From contig JALBUN010000009.1 in NCBI GenBank assembly GCA_025174535.1, positions 1,178,001 to 1,242,000 on the forward strand: 64,000 nucleotides of DNA. The letters are read 5' to 3'. The stretch is from Cantharellus purpuraceus. Its lineage: Eukaryota > Basidiomycota > Agaricomycetes > Cantharellales > Hydnaceae. A program made the position numbers and the translations under genes. A model generated the notes under the pieces. That model searched no databases. It had not been told where the DNA came from and was given only the letters and a program-made list of their open reading frames with translations. Positions 34,312 through 45,220 of the stretch are shown here, piece by piece (positions within the stretch are counted from its first letter, which is position 1; the number at the start of each line of letters is the position of its first letter).

Positions 34312-34545
34312 TCTCACCTGTACACCTATCGCAGTCCTGTAAGTGTTGTCGTTTGTGATTGTCCTCGGTACAGGGTCTGATGGTTACTTGTGTGCACAGC
34401 GGGACTGCTTCCAACTGCGCTCAGCAGCCCTTGTGCTGTGAGAACAATAGTTTCAACGGTCTCGTATGTATGCTTCCCCATGCTGTTGTTCCACATCTCA
34501 CCTTCGCTATAGATCAACATTGGCTGTACTCCCATCGGTCTTTAA
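34312..34545 (+). pseudogene. Class I hydrophobin, 3' half (exons 3-5)
   Basis: Plus strand, exons 34312-34338, 34400-34463 and 34513-34545, each with GT-AG borders. They read LTCTPIAVLG, then TASNCAQQPLCCENNSFNGL, then INIGCTPIGL and stop. This supplies cysteines four to eight of the class I hydrophobin pattern. The acceptor (TTTTAG|T) is in phase 2, matching the orphan donor of the 5' half at 31457. No signal peptide exon exists upstream on this strand. Hydrophobins are secreted amphipathic coat proteins; in its present arrangement this half cannot be expressed as one. Confidence 0.86.
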
Positions 34546-34689
34546 GTTGGATATCTGGTCGGATGACTCCTCATATTCAGAAACTGTTCCACTCGAAGTG
34601 CCCTAGTTCTTACGAAATATATGCTTTGTTTCCCAGTATACTCTCCGATCTCGACTTGCTGAGTTTATGCTAGTCGAACTATACCAGAA

Positions 34690-35660
34690 ACACATTGATA
34701 TAGCAAGGTTACTGTCATGACGTATTCTTACCCTGAATGACATAAGAGAGTCTCTTGACAAAGAAGGTTGACGGTTAAACAAGACATAGTCACCATCTCT
34801 TAAGAACCTCCTATAAGTGTAGCCATCCATTATTTCGTAGGATTCTACTTGATCCATACCATCGGTCCAGAAGACCCTCCCTAGTTCCGCTTCCTTCTTA
34901 AGACATTTAGCATTATGTTCGAAGCACGTTTCAGAAACCAAAACCTTATCAGTTGCTAGCTTCGGAATCATGATTTCGTTAATTCCTATTAATGGGTCAC
35001 CCGTGATAACAGATCTTATGGATCTATCAAGCCTCTTACCTTTTACTATTCCTCTAAAAATCCCTTCTTTACCAGATATCAATTTGTCGGTTACCGATCC
35101 CCTCCCTCCTGTTGCTATTTTTGAATATAGTTTACTTATAGCATGTCTATATACTGCGGTATTTCTTCTTTTATCATTCCTTTTGATAAAGTCCATTAAT
35201 AGGGAGTATTTCTGAGAAAGGTCAGAGGGCCATTCAACATCGTTCTTAGGTCTTACTCCTGGTGGAGGAACGAGTATATATCTTATGATAAAGTGACGTT
35301 CTCTGAAGTTCCTAAGCTCAAAAATATCCTTTATCTCCTTTGTCATATTATCTATATTAGGGAGTTCCTTCTCTATTACAATGTTGCACACCTTGCACTT
35401 ATAATTTTTAGGCCTTTTTATACTAACATTGTTACCACAATTCAAACATATTCTTCTCACCCTGTTCATAACGTCCCTATGAAACAAAGGATGTATTATA
35501 TAAGTTCCCAGATTTAGGTTCGCATAATGACCTTCACATTTACTCTTTTTACAAATTTCACAGTCCGCGTTAACTCCAAACCTAGGATCTGAAAGATCGT
35601 ATGTAGAGTTCAGGTTAAAAGAGGAGATCTTCCTCAAATCGCTCTCAGTTAGTACGTCTA
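34690..35660 (-). pseudogene. Fragment of a virus-like RNA polymerase largest subunit (RPB1-like)
   Basis: One long AT-rich minus-strand frame without introns, about 320 codons. It shows the RPB1 clamp zinc-binding signature (CEICKKSKCEGHY), a second CxxC pair group (ICLNCG and CKVC), GKRLDRSIRSVITGDP (family GKR..-.R.VI..DP) and GDYVLFNRQPSL (family DG..VLFNRQPSLH). It breaks off just before the catalytic NADFDGD loop at about 34690. It lacks a start codon and the first residues at about 35660, where repeat DNA begins. The divergence from nuclear RPB1, lack of introns and AT-rich codon use fit a nucleocytoplasmic large DNA virus or similar cytoplasmic element better than the host gene. It is a dead fragment. 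A linear cytoplasmic plasmid origin is an alternative. Confidence 0.8.
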
Positions 35661-36515
35661 AAGATCATATTTTTTTGGGAATTTTCCATGCAGAAATGAG
35701 TCTACAAACTTATTGTTCTGCTGGGCAAAGTTTTGGGACCCACATGGACCCACAAACCTTCGCAGATGTCAGCAGCCCCAAAGTCAGCCGGAGTCACCCG
35801 GACTACTGACTCATTTTCAATCACATGACTCATTTCAATCTCCGACTCAATCTGGTCACCACTGCCAGTAAATGCTCAATATCTTCGCAACCACTGCACC
35901 TCCTGACTCCATTTTCAGTGGAGAGTTCAATAGAAGCTGTGCCTACCCATAGCTGTGCTAATCAGCCCGGGAAACGAAGTATTGACCGAGTTATTTGGGT
36001 AATGGTGACTCATACAATGACTCCTGCCATGACTCATGCTATGACTCCCTCATGCTATGACTCCTTCCATGACTCATACCATGACTCCTGTGCTCTGAGT
36101 CACACTATGACTCCATCCATGACTCATGCCATGAGTCAGAGCAAATCCAAGCAGCTCATTGGCTAGGAAACTTCCACCCCCTTCTCACATATTCCACTAG
36201 CTTCCAGTAGGTTCCATCTATTAATAGGTAGAAGTTTCCAGTAGTATTAGTCAGCTCCTGTAAATACAATATAAAAGGAGCGTGAACTCTAGACTCTGGA
36301 AGTCTTATTCATTCCCTACTGCTAAGAAATGTATTACCTTCCTGCGTATTGTCTGCATTGACCATTACAACAGATTGTAACCAAAGTACAAACATTAAAT
36401 TGTTTCTGGAGTTGTGCTGCAGTAGGATTTGATATTCTTCTCAGCTGTTCATTCACGGAATTGTGGTGATTTAGAGTTTGCCCTAACACCATAATTTTGC
36501 GGGTTCCAAAACACA
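35661..36515 (+). mobile_element. LTR fragment (+) with a TGACTC array and TATA box
   Basis: The same sequence occurs, inverted, at 58271-59195. In this orientation there is an array with about eleven TGACTC and two GAGTCA between 35805 and 36140. A segment with GGAAACTTCCACCCCCTTCT follows, then TATAAAAGG at 36270, then a presumed transcribed part from TGAACTCTAGACTCTGGAAG to CCATAATTTTGCGGGTTCCA. Compared with the long version, several hundred bases between the TATA box and the transcribed part are missing. Confidence 0.72.
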
Positions 36516-36636
36516 TACACCCCTATCCTCCATTATGATTTTGACTACACTCTCAAGCACTTTTTCCAAACAATCTGCGACACCAATCCTGATTCCAGGG
36601 CTCAATACCATGTCAGACAACTGATATGGTACAAGT

Positions 36637-36715
36637 GTTACATCCTGTAACACCAAGCCTGAACTCTGGACCTCCTTCATCTCCATCCCCATCAACTCCA
36701 TCCCCGTTGTTTGGA
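36637..36715 (+). repeat. Second LTR-type fragment starting TGTTACATCCTGTAACA
   Basis: TGTTACATCCTGTAACACCA followed by a pyrimidine-rich stretch also occurs at 47063. The TG start with a short internal palindrome looks like the 5' edge of an LTR from a different family. Only this edge is present here. Confidence 0.5.
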
Positions 36716-37720
36716 ACCCACAAAATTATGGTGTTAGGGCAAACTCTAAATCACCACAATTCCATGAATGAACAGCTGAGAAAAATATCAAACCCTGCTG
36801 CAGCATAACTCCAGAAACAATTTAACATTTGTACTTTGGTTACAATCCTTTGTATTGGTCAATGCAGACTATACACAGAAAAGTAATACATTTCTTAGCA
36901 GCAAGAAATGAATAAGACTTCCAGAGTCTAGAGTTCATGGACGCTTAGGGGTCCAGATATTCCGAAAAGAGGGGAACGCACTTAGAGGCTAAAGGAAGTA
37001 GGTGGATGAATCTAACCATCCAACTAGTGGCACTCAGAAGCGGGTAACAGCGATGTGGGAAGTAGTCTAGCAACTGCTTCACACGAGTTCAAGATTCTAA
37101 TGCTCTGCAAAGGCAGTACACACTAGTAACTTAAACAAGAGCACTAATGGCAGGACTATCGACAGACAATCTCACCCTGTAGATTCATAGTCATGCGAGG
37201 TAGATACTACACTCACGCCCAAAGCAGGAATATCACTACTTTGAGTGCAATCAAATACAGTTACACAACTGTAAAAGATCCTTGAACTGGTGATCAACAG
37301 TTACTAAGATAGAGGATGACACTGTATGTCACTCTAGTCACACTGGTGTGCAGAAGATGGGTAGAAGTGGTAGAATATGTTGTTATTTCAGAGGCAGAAT
37401 GACCTCCTTATATATTGGATTTACAGGAGCTGACTAATGCTTCTGGAATATTCTACCTATTAATAGATGGAAACTACTGGAAGGTTGTGGAAGGTGGAAG
37501 AAAGGGGTAGAATATTCCAAGGCAATCACAGGTTCTGATCACTGCATTAACACTGATCAGGAGCTGAATAATGGTTCTGGAAAGTTCTATCTAATAATAG
37601 AAGGAAACAGCTAGGATGTTATGGAAAGGGGTAGAATATTCAAAGCCAATCACCTGATCTGATCATCAATCACCTGCTCTGATCCCTGAACTAGGCACTG
37701 ATCAGGCAAAAAAAAGGGTA
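36716..37720 (-). mobile_element. LTR fragment (-), long version
   Basis: Begins GGAACCCACAAAATTATGG, the complement of the end of the 35661-36515 copy, and continues colinearly with 58271-58990: CTTAGCAGCAAGAAATGAAT, GGGTCCAGATATTCC, TTAACAAGAGC-like and TTTCAGAGGCAG blocks. It lacks the TGACTC array. The arrangement makes a large imperfect inverted repeat with the neighbouring plus-oriented fragments. Confidence 0.68.
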
Positions 37721-38264
37721 TCCACCCTGTTTGTATGGGAACCACCTTTTCCCTATCAAATCCTATTTATGCAGCACCAATGTGCCATACTTTGCATTTC
37801 CATTCCTAAATATCAGCATATATTTGGTGCTTGTACCTGGAATGGACTTGTTCAAATATTCTCTATTTTTCCATATTTTTTCAGGAATATTCCATGCAGA
37901 ACTTGGCCCAGAATGCTCTCATTCTGCTGTGCTACAGTTGTGGACCCATAGGTGCCCACAAACCTTCACACAGCCGGCTCTCCACCTTTGGACCAGGCAT
38001 TTGGCCTGAATTCAAGCTCAGATGATGGGTCTCCGAGGCTGACGGCCTTATGTGAGTATGTCTGAATCCGATGGGGATGGATGTCTGGGTTCCTATGGTG
38101 ATGCTGATGCATCAATCGGAACCAGAGATGGATGGGCGGAATCGGCGGTGACAATCGGACAGGTAAATGGAGACGTAGCAGTTTCCAAATGGAGTATAGA
38201 TTTCATATGCGCGGGGATCTGGGTGGATCGGATGGGGATCTGGACGTTAATGAATATAGTCATA
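37721..38264. mobile_element. Retroelement internal fragment, duplicated at 54745-54970
   Basis: The part from about 38035 (ATGTGAGTATGTCTGAATCC) to AATATAGTCATAAC near 38265 is a diverged copy of 54745-54970, which lies directly upstream of a gag-like frame. The block with TTCCATGCAG and GTGGACCCA near 37887-37955 resembles 35684-35757, bordering the polymerase fragment. No intact frame. Confidence 0.6.
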
Positions 38265-38552
38265 ACATTTAGCCTCTAAGTGCATTCCCCTCTTTTTGGA
38301 ATATCTGGACCCCTAAGCGTCCATGAACTCTAGACTCTGGAAGTCTTATTCATTTCTTGCTGCTAAGAAATGTATTACTTTTCTGTGTATAGTCTGCATT
38401 GACCAATACAAAGGATTGTAACCAAAGTACAAATGTTAAATTGTTTCTGGAGTTGTGCTGCAGCAGGGTTTGATATTTTTCTCAGCTGTTCATTCATGGA
38501 ATTGTGGTGATTTAGAGTTTGCCCTAACACCATAATTTTGCAGGTTCCAAAA
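38265..38552 (+). mobile_element. LTR fragment (+), transcribed part only
   Basis: Runs from CTCTAAGTGCATTCCCCTCT to CCATAATTTTGCAGGTTCCA, matching the complement of 36716-36950 and of 58271-58535. It ends at the 3' flank of HNH copy E, so the LTR sequence entered that flank or was joined to it by rearrangement. Confidence 0.65.
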
Positions 38553-38576
38553 CAGGAGTGTTCACAGATGGTTACA

Positions 38577-39195
38577 TGGTCAGCTTAAAATCTCAGGCAC
38601 TCCTTGTTGCCACTGCTCCATATACTCACTGCATTCCTGCTCTTTCTTGTGATGGCATTCCACTGTGGCTGGTGAATTTGCCCAGAAGAAGAGCATGACA
38701 TCATCCTCATCCCATTGCACATGCTAGTCCATAATCTCCCTGGGCTGGTCTCTGGCTGCAACACTCCCAGCACCACCTTCCCTCACATGCCTCACCACAT
38801 CATGTTTTTGGATTGCAGATGCCCTATCATACACTGTCCTAGTAGGCCCCATGGGAGCTGGAGTAGGCACAGTTGGGTGAGGAAGGTTGGGGCGCATCTC
38901 AAGGACTTCTTTCCCATGTCCCCACCACTTGACAGCAGCCACACCATGTGCAGTAACAGGTCTGATGGCTTCAGTTTTGGGGTATTTTCTTGAAGGTAGC
39001 GTCAATATTGTTGCAAGGAATGGATTAAAATGCTTGCAAAGACACCATTGCGAATATCGTTCATGTCCGTCATATCACCCACTTGCTCCTCATATTTTGG
39101 ACAACTCTTGGTGGAAAAAGGAAGGGCGATATCATCCCAGTACAGTAATACAGTGGGGCATGCCTCAGAGCCCCCGCTATAGGGAACGATAGGAG
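38577..39195 (-). pseudogene. HNH-family gene, decayed copy E
   Basis: Minus-strand remnant of the last two exons. VKWWGHGKEVLEMRPN and the MLFFWANSPA block are recognisable, but a TAG interrupts the last exon near 38728. The middle exon is short of its 3' end, and everything upstream of the SRGSE block is missing. It shares with copy B the longer PTPAPMGP linker, so it derives from that subfamily. Confidence 0.8.
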
Positions 39196-39929
39196 AACAC
39201 CTCGGCCGTCCGCGTCACATCATGACGCCGTGAATGTGGCGTACCAAAGGGGAAAAGTTCGAGGTGTGAGATTAGACTTTCAACCGACAGCTTGGCCCGC
39301 CCACTCAAAGTGATGTCACTGACATCACGCCATGCTAGTGAACGTACGTATCACCACCGAAGGTCTACCATGAACCATTCTTGCAGCGATACCAGTTACT
39401 CGCCTCCGGGAAACTGCAAGGGCGGTAGCCCAACCCACTTGGGCAAACCGTTAGAGAACACCCAGAAAACATGTAATCCCCGGCATTCGCAACCTACGTT
39501 GGACTGGGCCTCGTTCAACTGTAAGGGGGGAGAGGCAGGTCTAAACGTCTTGCAGGCACGGCATATGTGTCTGAGATAGTCTACGATGACCAGAGTGCCG
39601 CTGTTGGGATGTCGACGTGGACCGCGCTTTGTGAGAGAGCGTGCGGTGCCGTCATCTAGTTGATACAGTAGTTGCATCTAACATCGTTGGTACTCTGACT
39701 GGAGAATGACTGTCGACAGGGGGCCCTGATGTGACGGTGATGAGAGCGTGTTGCTGCCGGTGGTTCCGATGCGTTTCGTCGGTGGGCTATCGGAGAGTCG
39801 CCGTGTGCTGTCGACGTCTTGGGGGTGGATCTAAGCGTCGCAGTTGTATGTACTTGTGCTGCGTTCACACGGTTAGGGGAAGAGTCACACGGTTTTAGGG
39901 GGCGATGCTTGGAGCGAAACGAAAGGATA
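39196..39929. other. ATG13 upstream region
   Basis: The first hundred bases are the HNH-flank repeat (see 29930-30110). The remainder, to the ATG13 start, is unique and contains no recognisable gene. Base composition shifts from AT-rich repeat DNA to GC-rich. Confidence 0.45.
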
Positions 39930-42900
39930 ATGAGCATGTCACTTGACTCTTCATCCAAGGCTGACCAGATTGCACTCAAGTTTTTCAACAAGTTTGCTCT
40001 CCTGGTTCACCATGCGCGCGCGACGCCGCATCTGCCGCAGGCCAAGGTGGACAAGTGGGTGAGCCATACGCATCGTCCACGCTCTCCTGTCCGTCCGCTC
40101 AGCGTTGTCGCCTGCAGTTCAACCTCGAGACGCCAGACACGGACCACTTTCGCGACCACCTCCGTCTCTACCGCACCCTCTCCTCCACCGCGCACTCGCT
40201 GCCTCCCTTTGAGCTGCAGGTGCTCCTGGCCGTCCCCGAGCTGGCCACCAACCAGGTGTTGGTCCTCACCGATCCCTCTGCCGCCCGCGTGCGCGTCGAG
40301 CCCACGCCCAGCCACGTTCTGCTCGAGTCGTGGGTCGTCGTCTTCCGTCCCGGCCGGCCCCCCGAGGACGACGGCGACGACGGCGACCGCCCGGACACGG
40401 CCCTCCCCAGCGTGTACAAGCAGTGCATCTCCGTCTTTCGCAGCATGTTCACGCTGCTGCGTGTCCTCCCCGCGTGGACGCTCTTTAGGAGACTGCGTCG
40501 CCCCGAGTCCAGCAACCTCGCGATCCACGTTCGTGTCGCGGCCCGCACCGGTGAGGACCCCCGCGTGCTCAGGTTTGGTGCGTGTCTGCCTCGCTGCGTG
40601 CTTGTGGTGTGCTCACGCCATGGGGATCCGCAGGCACGCCCCTGTCCGTCTCCGCCGCCTCGCTCCCCACCTCTCGCCACGCCTTTCCCCCCGTCACACA
40701 CCCACTCGGCACCCTCACCATCAGCACCACCTACCTGCTCTCGCCGCTCTTCCAGATCGACACCCTAGAGTCCCTCCTCTCCTCCCGCTTCCTCTCCCAG
40801 GACGACGAGTCCTTCACCCCCACGCTCACCGCCCGCCAACAGACCTCCGTCAGCGGCTCCCCCCTGCGCGCCAGCCTGCCGCGCTCCCCGCCCGGCCCCA
40901 GCCTCGCCGACCGCTTCGTCCTCCCCGCCAACACCGGCGCACACTCCCCCACCATGCGCGGCCACCCCGCCCCCCTCTCCCGCGCCCCCAGCGGCTCCGG
41001 CTCCGTGGGCAGCGCCTCGCGGCCCGTCTCGCTCCTCGGCGGCGTCTCGCCCGCCCGCAGCGCCAGCCCCACATCGGGCGGCGCGCTGCACACCCTCCCC
41101 GAGACACCCGCCCCGCCGTCGCCCTCGTCCCACGCGCCCACGCCCTCCGGCGCGCTCCCCATCCGCCGCCCCTCCATCAACGCCATCCACCCCTTCAAGT
41201 CCTCCACGCTCTCCTCGGGCGGGTCCCCGTCCCTCCACTCGCACTCGCACTCGCACTCGGGCGCCTCGACCAGCCTGCGCCACTCGCCGCTGTCGGGGTC
41301 CATGGCGGCGGGCCCCAGTCTGCCGTCGCGTCCTACGGGCACGTCGTTGTCTGCCTCGCCGTCTACGCGGGTGCCGCCCTCGCCGATGGCTGTGCGTGCA
41401 GTTGGCACTGGGGCGGGGGCGGGGGCTGGGGCAGGGGCTGGGACGCGTCCGTCGCCACCTGGGGAGCGTCCGCTGCAGGGGAAGCGGTATTCGAGCAGTT
41501 TTGGGCATCGGTATGCGGCGACGGGGGGTGCGGGGAGTGATGGGAGTACGGGCAAGCGGAGTGATGAGAAGGATAGACCTGCGGTAGGTGTCTTTTGCGT
41601 GCTTTCTCTCTTCCTTTCAGCGCTCCTCCTTTCTTTGGGGTGGTCGTTTTCACCTTTGGGCGTTGTGTTGTCGCCTGGTTGGATTCCGTGTTGCTAACAT
41701 TGTTGCTCCCTCTCCCCCCCCATGTGGTGTGTTTTTGTCGTTTTTGCAGAGCGCGTCGTTTTTGAGCACGATGACGGATGATGATGAGATTTCGGCGTTT
41801 GTGCAGGCGATTGATGCGAGAGCGCCGTTGAGCGTGAAGCGGACGGCGGGGCGGGATGGGTCTGGACAGGTGGAGGGTGGGAGGGGCGGGGGGCGGGGGT
41901 GGGAGCAGGGGGAGAGGGTGGAGCGGGGGAGGGACGGTGGGCAGGAGGAGCAAGAGAGGCGCGGTGAGGCGGGGGGGGATAGGAATGTGCTGCTGGGTGT
42001 TGGGGGCGAGATGGATGCGCCGCGGATGTGGAGGGAGGATGGGGCGGGACAGGAGATGGGGAGCGTGGGTGGGAGTGGGAGTGGGGACGGGGACGGGGAC
42101 GGGGATGGGTTTACTGTGGGGGCGGTGCAGGAGAGGCGTGGGGCGGGCCCGGCGGGTGTGGCGTCGGACGACAGAGAGGCGTCGACGTCGCTGTCACGCA
42201 CGTATAGGGACCATGTGGAATCGGAGCTGAAGCGCATGAATGATACGTTTGCGCAGAGTCTGGTGGGTCTTGAGGGAAGGCCGCGCAGGCGCACCGGGAC
42301 GGGGCTGGGGGCGGGGGCGGGGGCGGGAGCAAGGGCGCGGCGGATCAGTGTGCCTGGTGAGTGCCTCCGCATTCCGTGATGCACGGTGTTTGTTTTGACC
42401 CTGCGATGGTTTTTCCTTTCCTTGGCGGGTTTGGCTTTGGCTCATCTCCTGGCGCGTGATCGTGCGTGGTATTCAGACAGCGGCACTGGTATGCGGATGG
42501 GTACGACGACGACGGCACCCGCGCCGCGGCGTGGGTTATGGGTGCCGCCCCACTCGCCGGTTTCGCCAGGATCGCCTGCCAGCGCTGCCAGCGTCGACAG
42601 GCCAGCGGCGCGCAGCAGCCCGCTGCGGGCCGCGCTGGCGCTGCCCACCTCGTCCTCGCCCTCGCCCCCGGGCGCGTCTGGCTCGCCGTTTGATGGCTCG
42701 CCGGGTGCGTCTGCGTCTGTGTCTGGATCGGGGTCCGCGTCGGGGTCGGGGTCTGGCGCTGTGGATGCGGGGGGTCGTCATCATCATCAGCATCACCACC
42801 ACCATCATGAGCAGCATCATCATCAATACCATCATCCTCATCGCCATCATTATCGGGATCAGGATCAAGATCGTCATGGACGACAAGTACCACCGCTACA

Positions 42901-43120
42901 GCTGGCATTACCACTGACACCACCACTGCCACAGCACCATCAGCATGAACGGACGGCGTCGACCGCGAGCGGCTCGGATGAGATTATTGGGCGGCTTGAT
43001 TTGGATTCGGACGCGCAGCGGCCTGGGTCTGCGGCTGGGTCTGGAGATGGGTATGGGTATGGTGGTCATGGTGCCGGAGGGGGTGGTGCGGGATATGCAC
43101 GGCCGAATCCGTATCGTTGA
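39930..43120 (+). CDS. ATG13: Autophagy-related protein 13 (HORMA domain)
   Basis: Five exons: 39930-40058, 40118-40577, 40634-41583, 41750-42356 and 42477-43120; 929 residues, GT-AG and in phase. Atg13 is the regulatory subunit of the Atg1 kinase complex that starts autophagosome formation. The N-terminal HORMA domain covers about residues 1-230: KADQIALKFFNKFALLVHHA, PPFELQVLLAVPEL, LLESWVVVF, YKQCISVFRSMFTLLRVLPA, VLRFGTPLSVSAASLPTSRH and LGTLTISTTYLLSP. A long Ser/Pro-rich disordered region follows, then the conserved block SFLSTMTDDDEISAFVQAID. The C-terminal exon carries Gly/Ser runs and a His-rich stretch with many CAT/CAC codons. The coding region is markedly GC-rich against the AT-rich repeats on both sides, and it is the only intact host gene between 28 and 64 kb. 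The start MSMSLDSSSK could be the second ATG six bases downstream. Confidence 0.94.
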
Positions 43121-45200
43121 CCTGTGATGAGCCAGTTTGCTTTTTCTCATTCGCGTCTCGATTTCTTTCCATCTTCTCTCATGCTTTGGATACTTTGCGT
43201 TTGTTAATCTGGGAGTCTTTTTTCTTTCTTTCTTTTTCTCGTGCTTGTGTTTTGTGTTTTTGTTTTTGTGCTGGGGACCCTCGTCCGTTTCGTGCAGGCA
43301 TGCATTTGCATTGTTCCGTCCCGCCCTCTTGTCGTGTGGTCTTTTTTTTGTTATGTCTGCATTCTGCCCGGTTTCTTTTCTTTTCTTTTCTTGCTTGCTT
43401 GCTTGCTTGCTGTGTGCTCCATGCTTGCATCATGTTTGGCGCACGTTTTTGCACAAACCGGCTCGCGCTATGTATTTCCATCATCATCTACCATCTACCA
43501 CACAGCTCGCTTCCTTCCTTACTTCACCACACCACACCACACTTCACCACACCTCACCACCACTCTGCCATTTCTTCCCCCTCACCCCTCCCAACTTCCA
43601 TCATCAATCCCACGCTGCCGCCGCCGCCGTACCCCCTCCTTTGGATCCTGATTCGTCAACGTGTCCGCATTGAATAGAGCCCGTTCGTGCAGATGTACCG
43701 TACCGTACTAATATATATACACACATAGCTGTTGATACATAAGTAAAGAATCATCGATGCGGGGCGAGGCGAGGGGTGTCGTTTCGGATCTGGGTGCGTT
43801 GATGGTTGATGAGGCGTTGGGCGTTGGGGGGAGGACGGGCTTTTGTGTGGGAGGCGCGTAGGCGTGTGGCGTGTGTGTAGAGGCTAGGACTGGATTAATT
43901 GAAGTTACTGGTGTATGGAATAGGCCTAGCACTGGGTGCGTGTGAAAGGGGGGGGGAAGAGAGGGAAAGTCTGACCGGTTGAGTGGGAGCTCAGACTGGC
44001 TGGCTGGCTGGCTGGTGAAGCAGATGTTTTTATCTTTGTTGTGATCTGAACAGGATAATCTCAGTCCGTATATTGTGGATACGGCTTAGTGTAGTTACCT
44101 GAACAGGATAATCTACCGACATAAATATAAATACGGACTGGAGAAAATGTGAACTGATGTCTCTCACCTCGGTCCGTATATTGTGGATACAGCTGAGAAT
44201 GAGTGACCAGCTGCAGACATGTTATATACGTCTGCAGTGGCGAAAACTATTTTATGTAATGTGTAGGTGCGACAATGCATGAAACAACGGCACTGTTGGG
44301 GCATGACACACGGTGACGGTCATTAATGTGGATAAATCACACAGCGCATGTAAGCCACAGACGCAGATATGTTCCATATTGCAACAATCTTTGGATGCGT
44401 AACATGTGATGGTATGTCTAGACCTGCCAGTGCTTCCATCACTCAGGCACCGCTCGTCGTATATATTGTGCGGACCAGCCAGTGCACGAACTCACTGGGG
44501 TCTGAAGCGCTAGCGATTGGTAATTTCGCGCAGTGGAAAAAGTTGTGAGCTTGCACCATATTTTTTTTTTTGCCATGATATCAGCCGGGCACTGCCGTCA
44601 GTTTCGTATCCACGGTCCTTGCGTCAGTGATGGAGTACACTGTGTGACTGATGCCTTGGTGGTCACGGCGACGGAGGTAAACCCCTTGATTATATATAAA
44701 TAAACGACGAGAGCAATATTAAAAAGACATCACAGGAGAGTGTAAATGGTCTCTAAGAAATACAGCGCTAAAAAAACAGTATCGTCGCAGAGAGCAGAAG
44801 ACGCGTCTATAATTAAAAAAACATCATTGAGGTTCTGGGGATTCTAGTGCCATCAACGTGCGATCCTGGGCTAGATGCGTCAGGAAGATGAGTAGCATAT
44901 CACGGGGGTGGAACATACTTGTATCAACCTTCGCGACAATCCCTGCACATGCCTGTGCTCTGTCTCGAATACCGCTCTCGGTGACCACTCATCTCGCGGC
45001 ATGAATGGTGATGGTCGCACGCCGCATTCGCATATGCGCATGCGCCACAGCTTGCGCGTTGTCCATGCGTGCACCCCTCGTCATTGTGGTATGGACTCTT
45101 CAGGCAGCGAGATGACATGCAGTCTTGCTCCTCTACGCGAGCATTCGAGAGGCACCCACAGCCAAAGTACTTTGTAACCCCCACCAAAACAGTGTAGCAC
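43121..45200. other. ATG13 3' flank with simple repeats
   Basis: Contains pyrimidine tracts, a CTTG run (about 43390-43409) and a GGCT run (about 43995-44014). It also holds a small interspersed repeat at 44050-44195 (GAACAGGATAATCT twice, and CCGTATATTGTGGATAC twice). No gene recognised. Confidence 0.5.
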
Positions 45201-45220
45201 ATCTGCCAATGCGCAAGCGG

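Noticed and set aside
34690..35660. The polymerase fragment as the host nuclear RPB1 pseudogene
   Set aside because: The blocks between conserved motifs differ strongly from nuclear RPB1, there are no introns, and codon use is AT-rich unlike host genes here. A host origin is still not fully excluded.
35995..36140. TGACTC-rich tract as a CRISPR-like array
   Set aside because: Motif spacing is irregular with no unique spacers of constant size, and it belongs to an LTR in a eukaryote.
40007..41953. Several long frames on both strands in 40-43 kb
   Set aside because: High GC removes stop codons from all frames. Only the ATG13 frame has family motifs and coherent introns.
42780..42870. His-rich segment as a metal-binding domain
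   Set aside because: Repeats of CAT/CAC within a low-complexity C-terminus; simple repeat expansion explains it.
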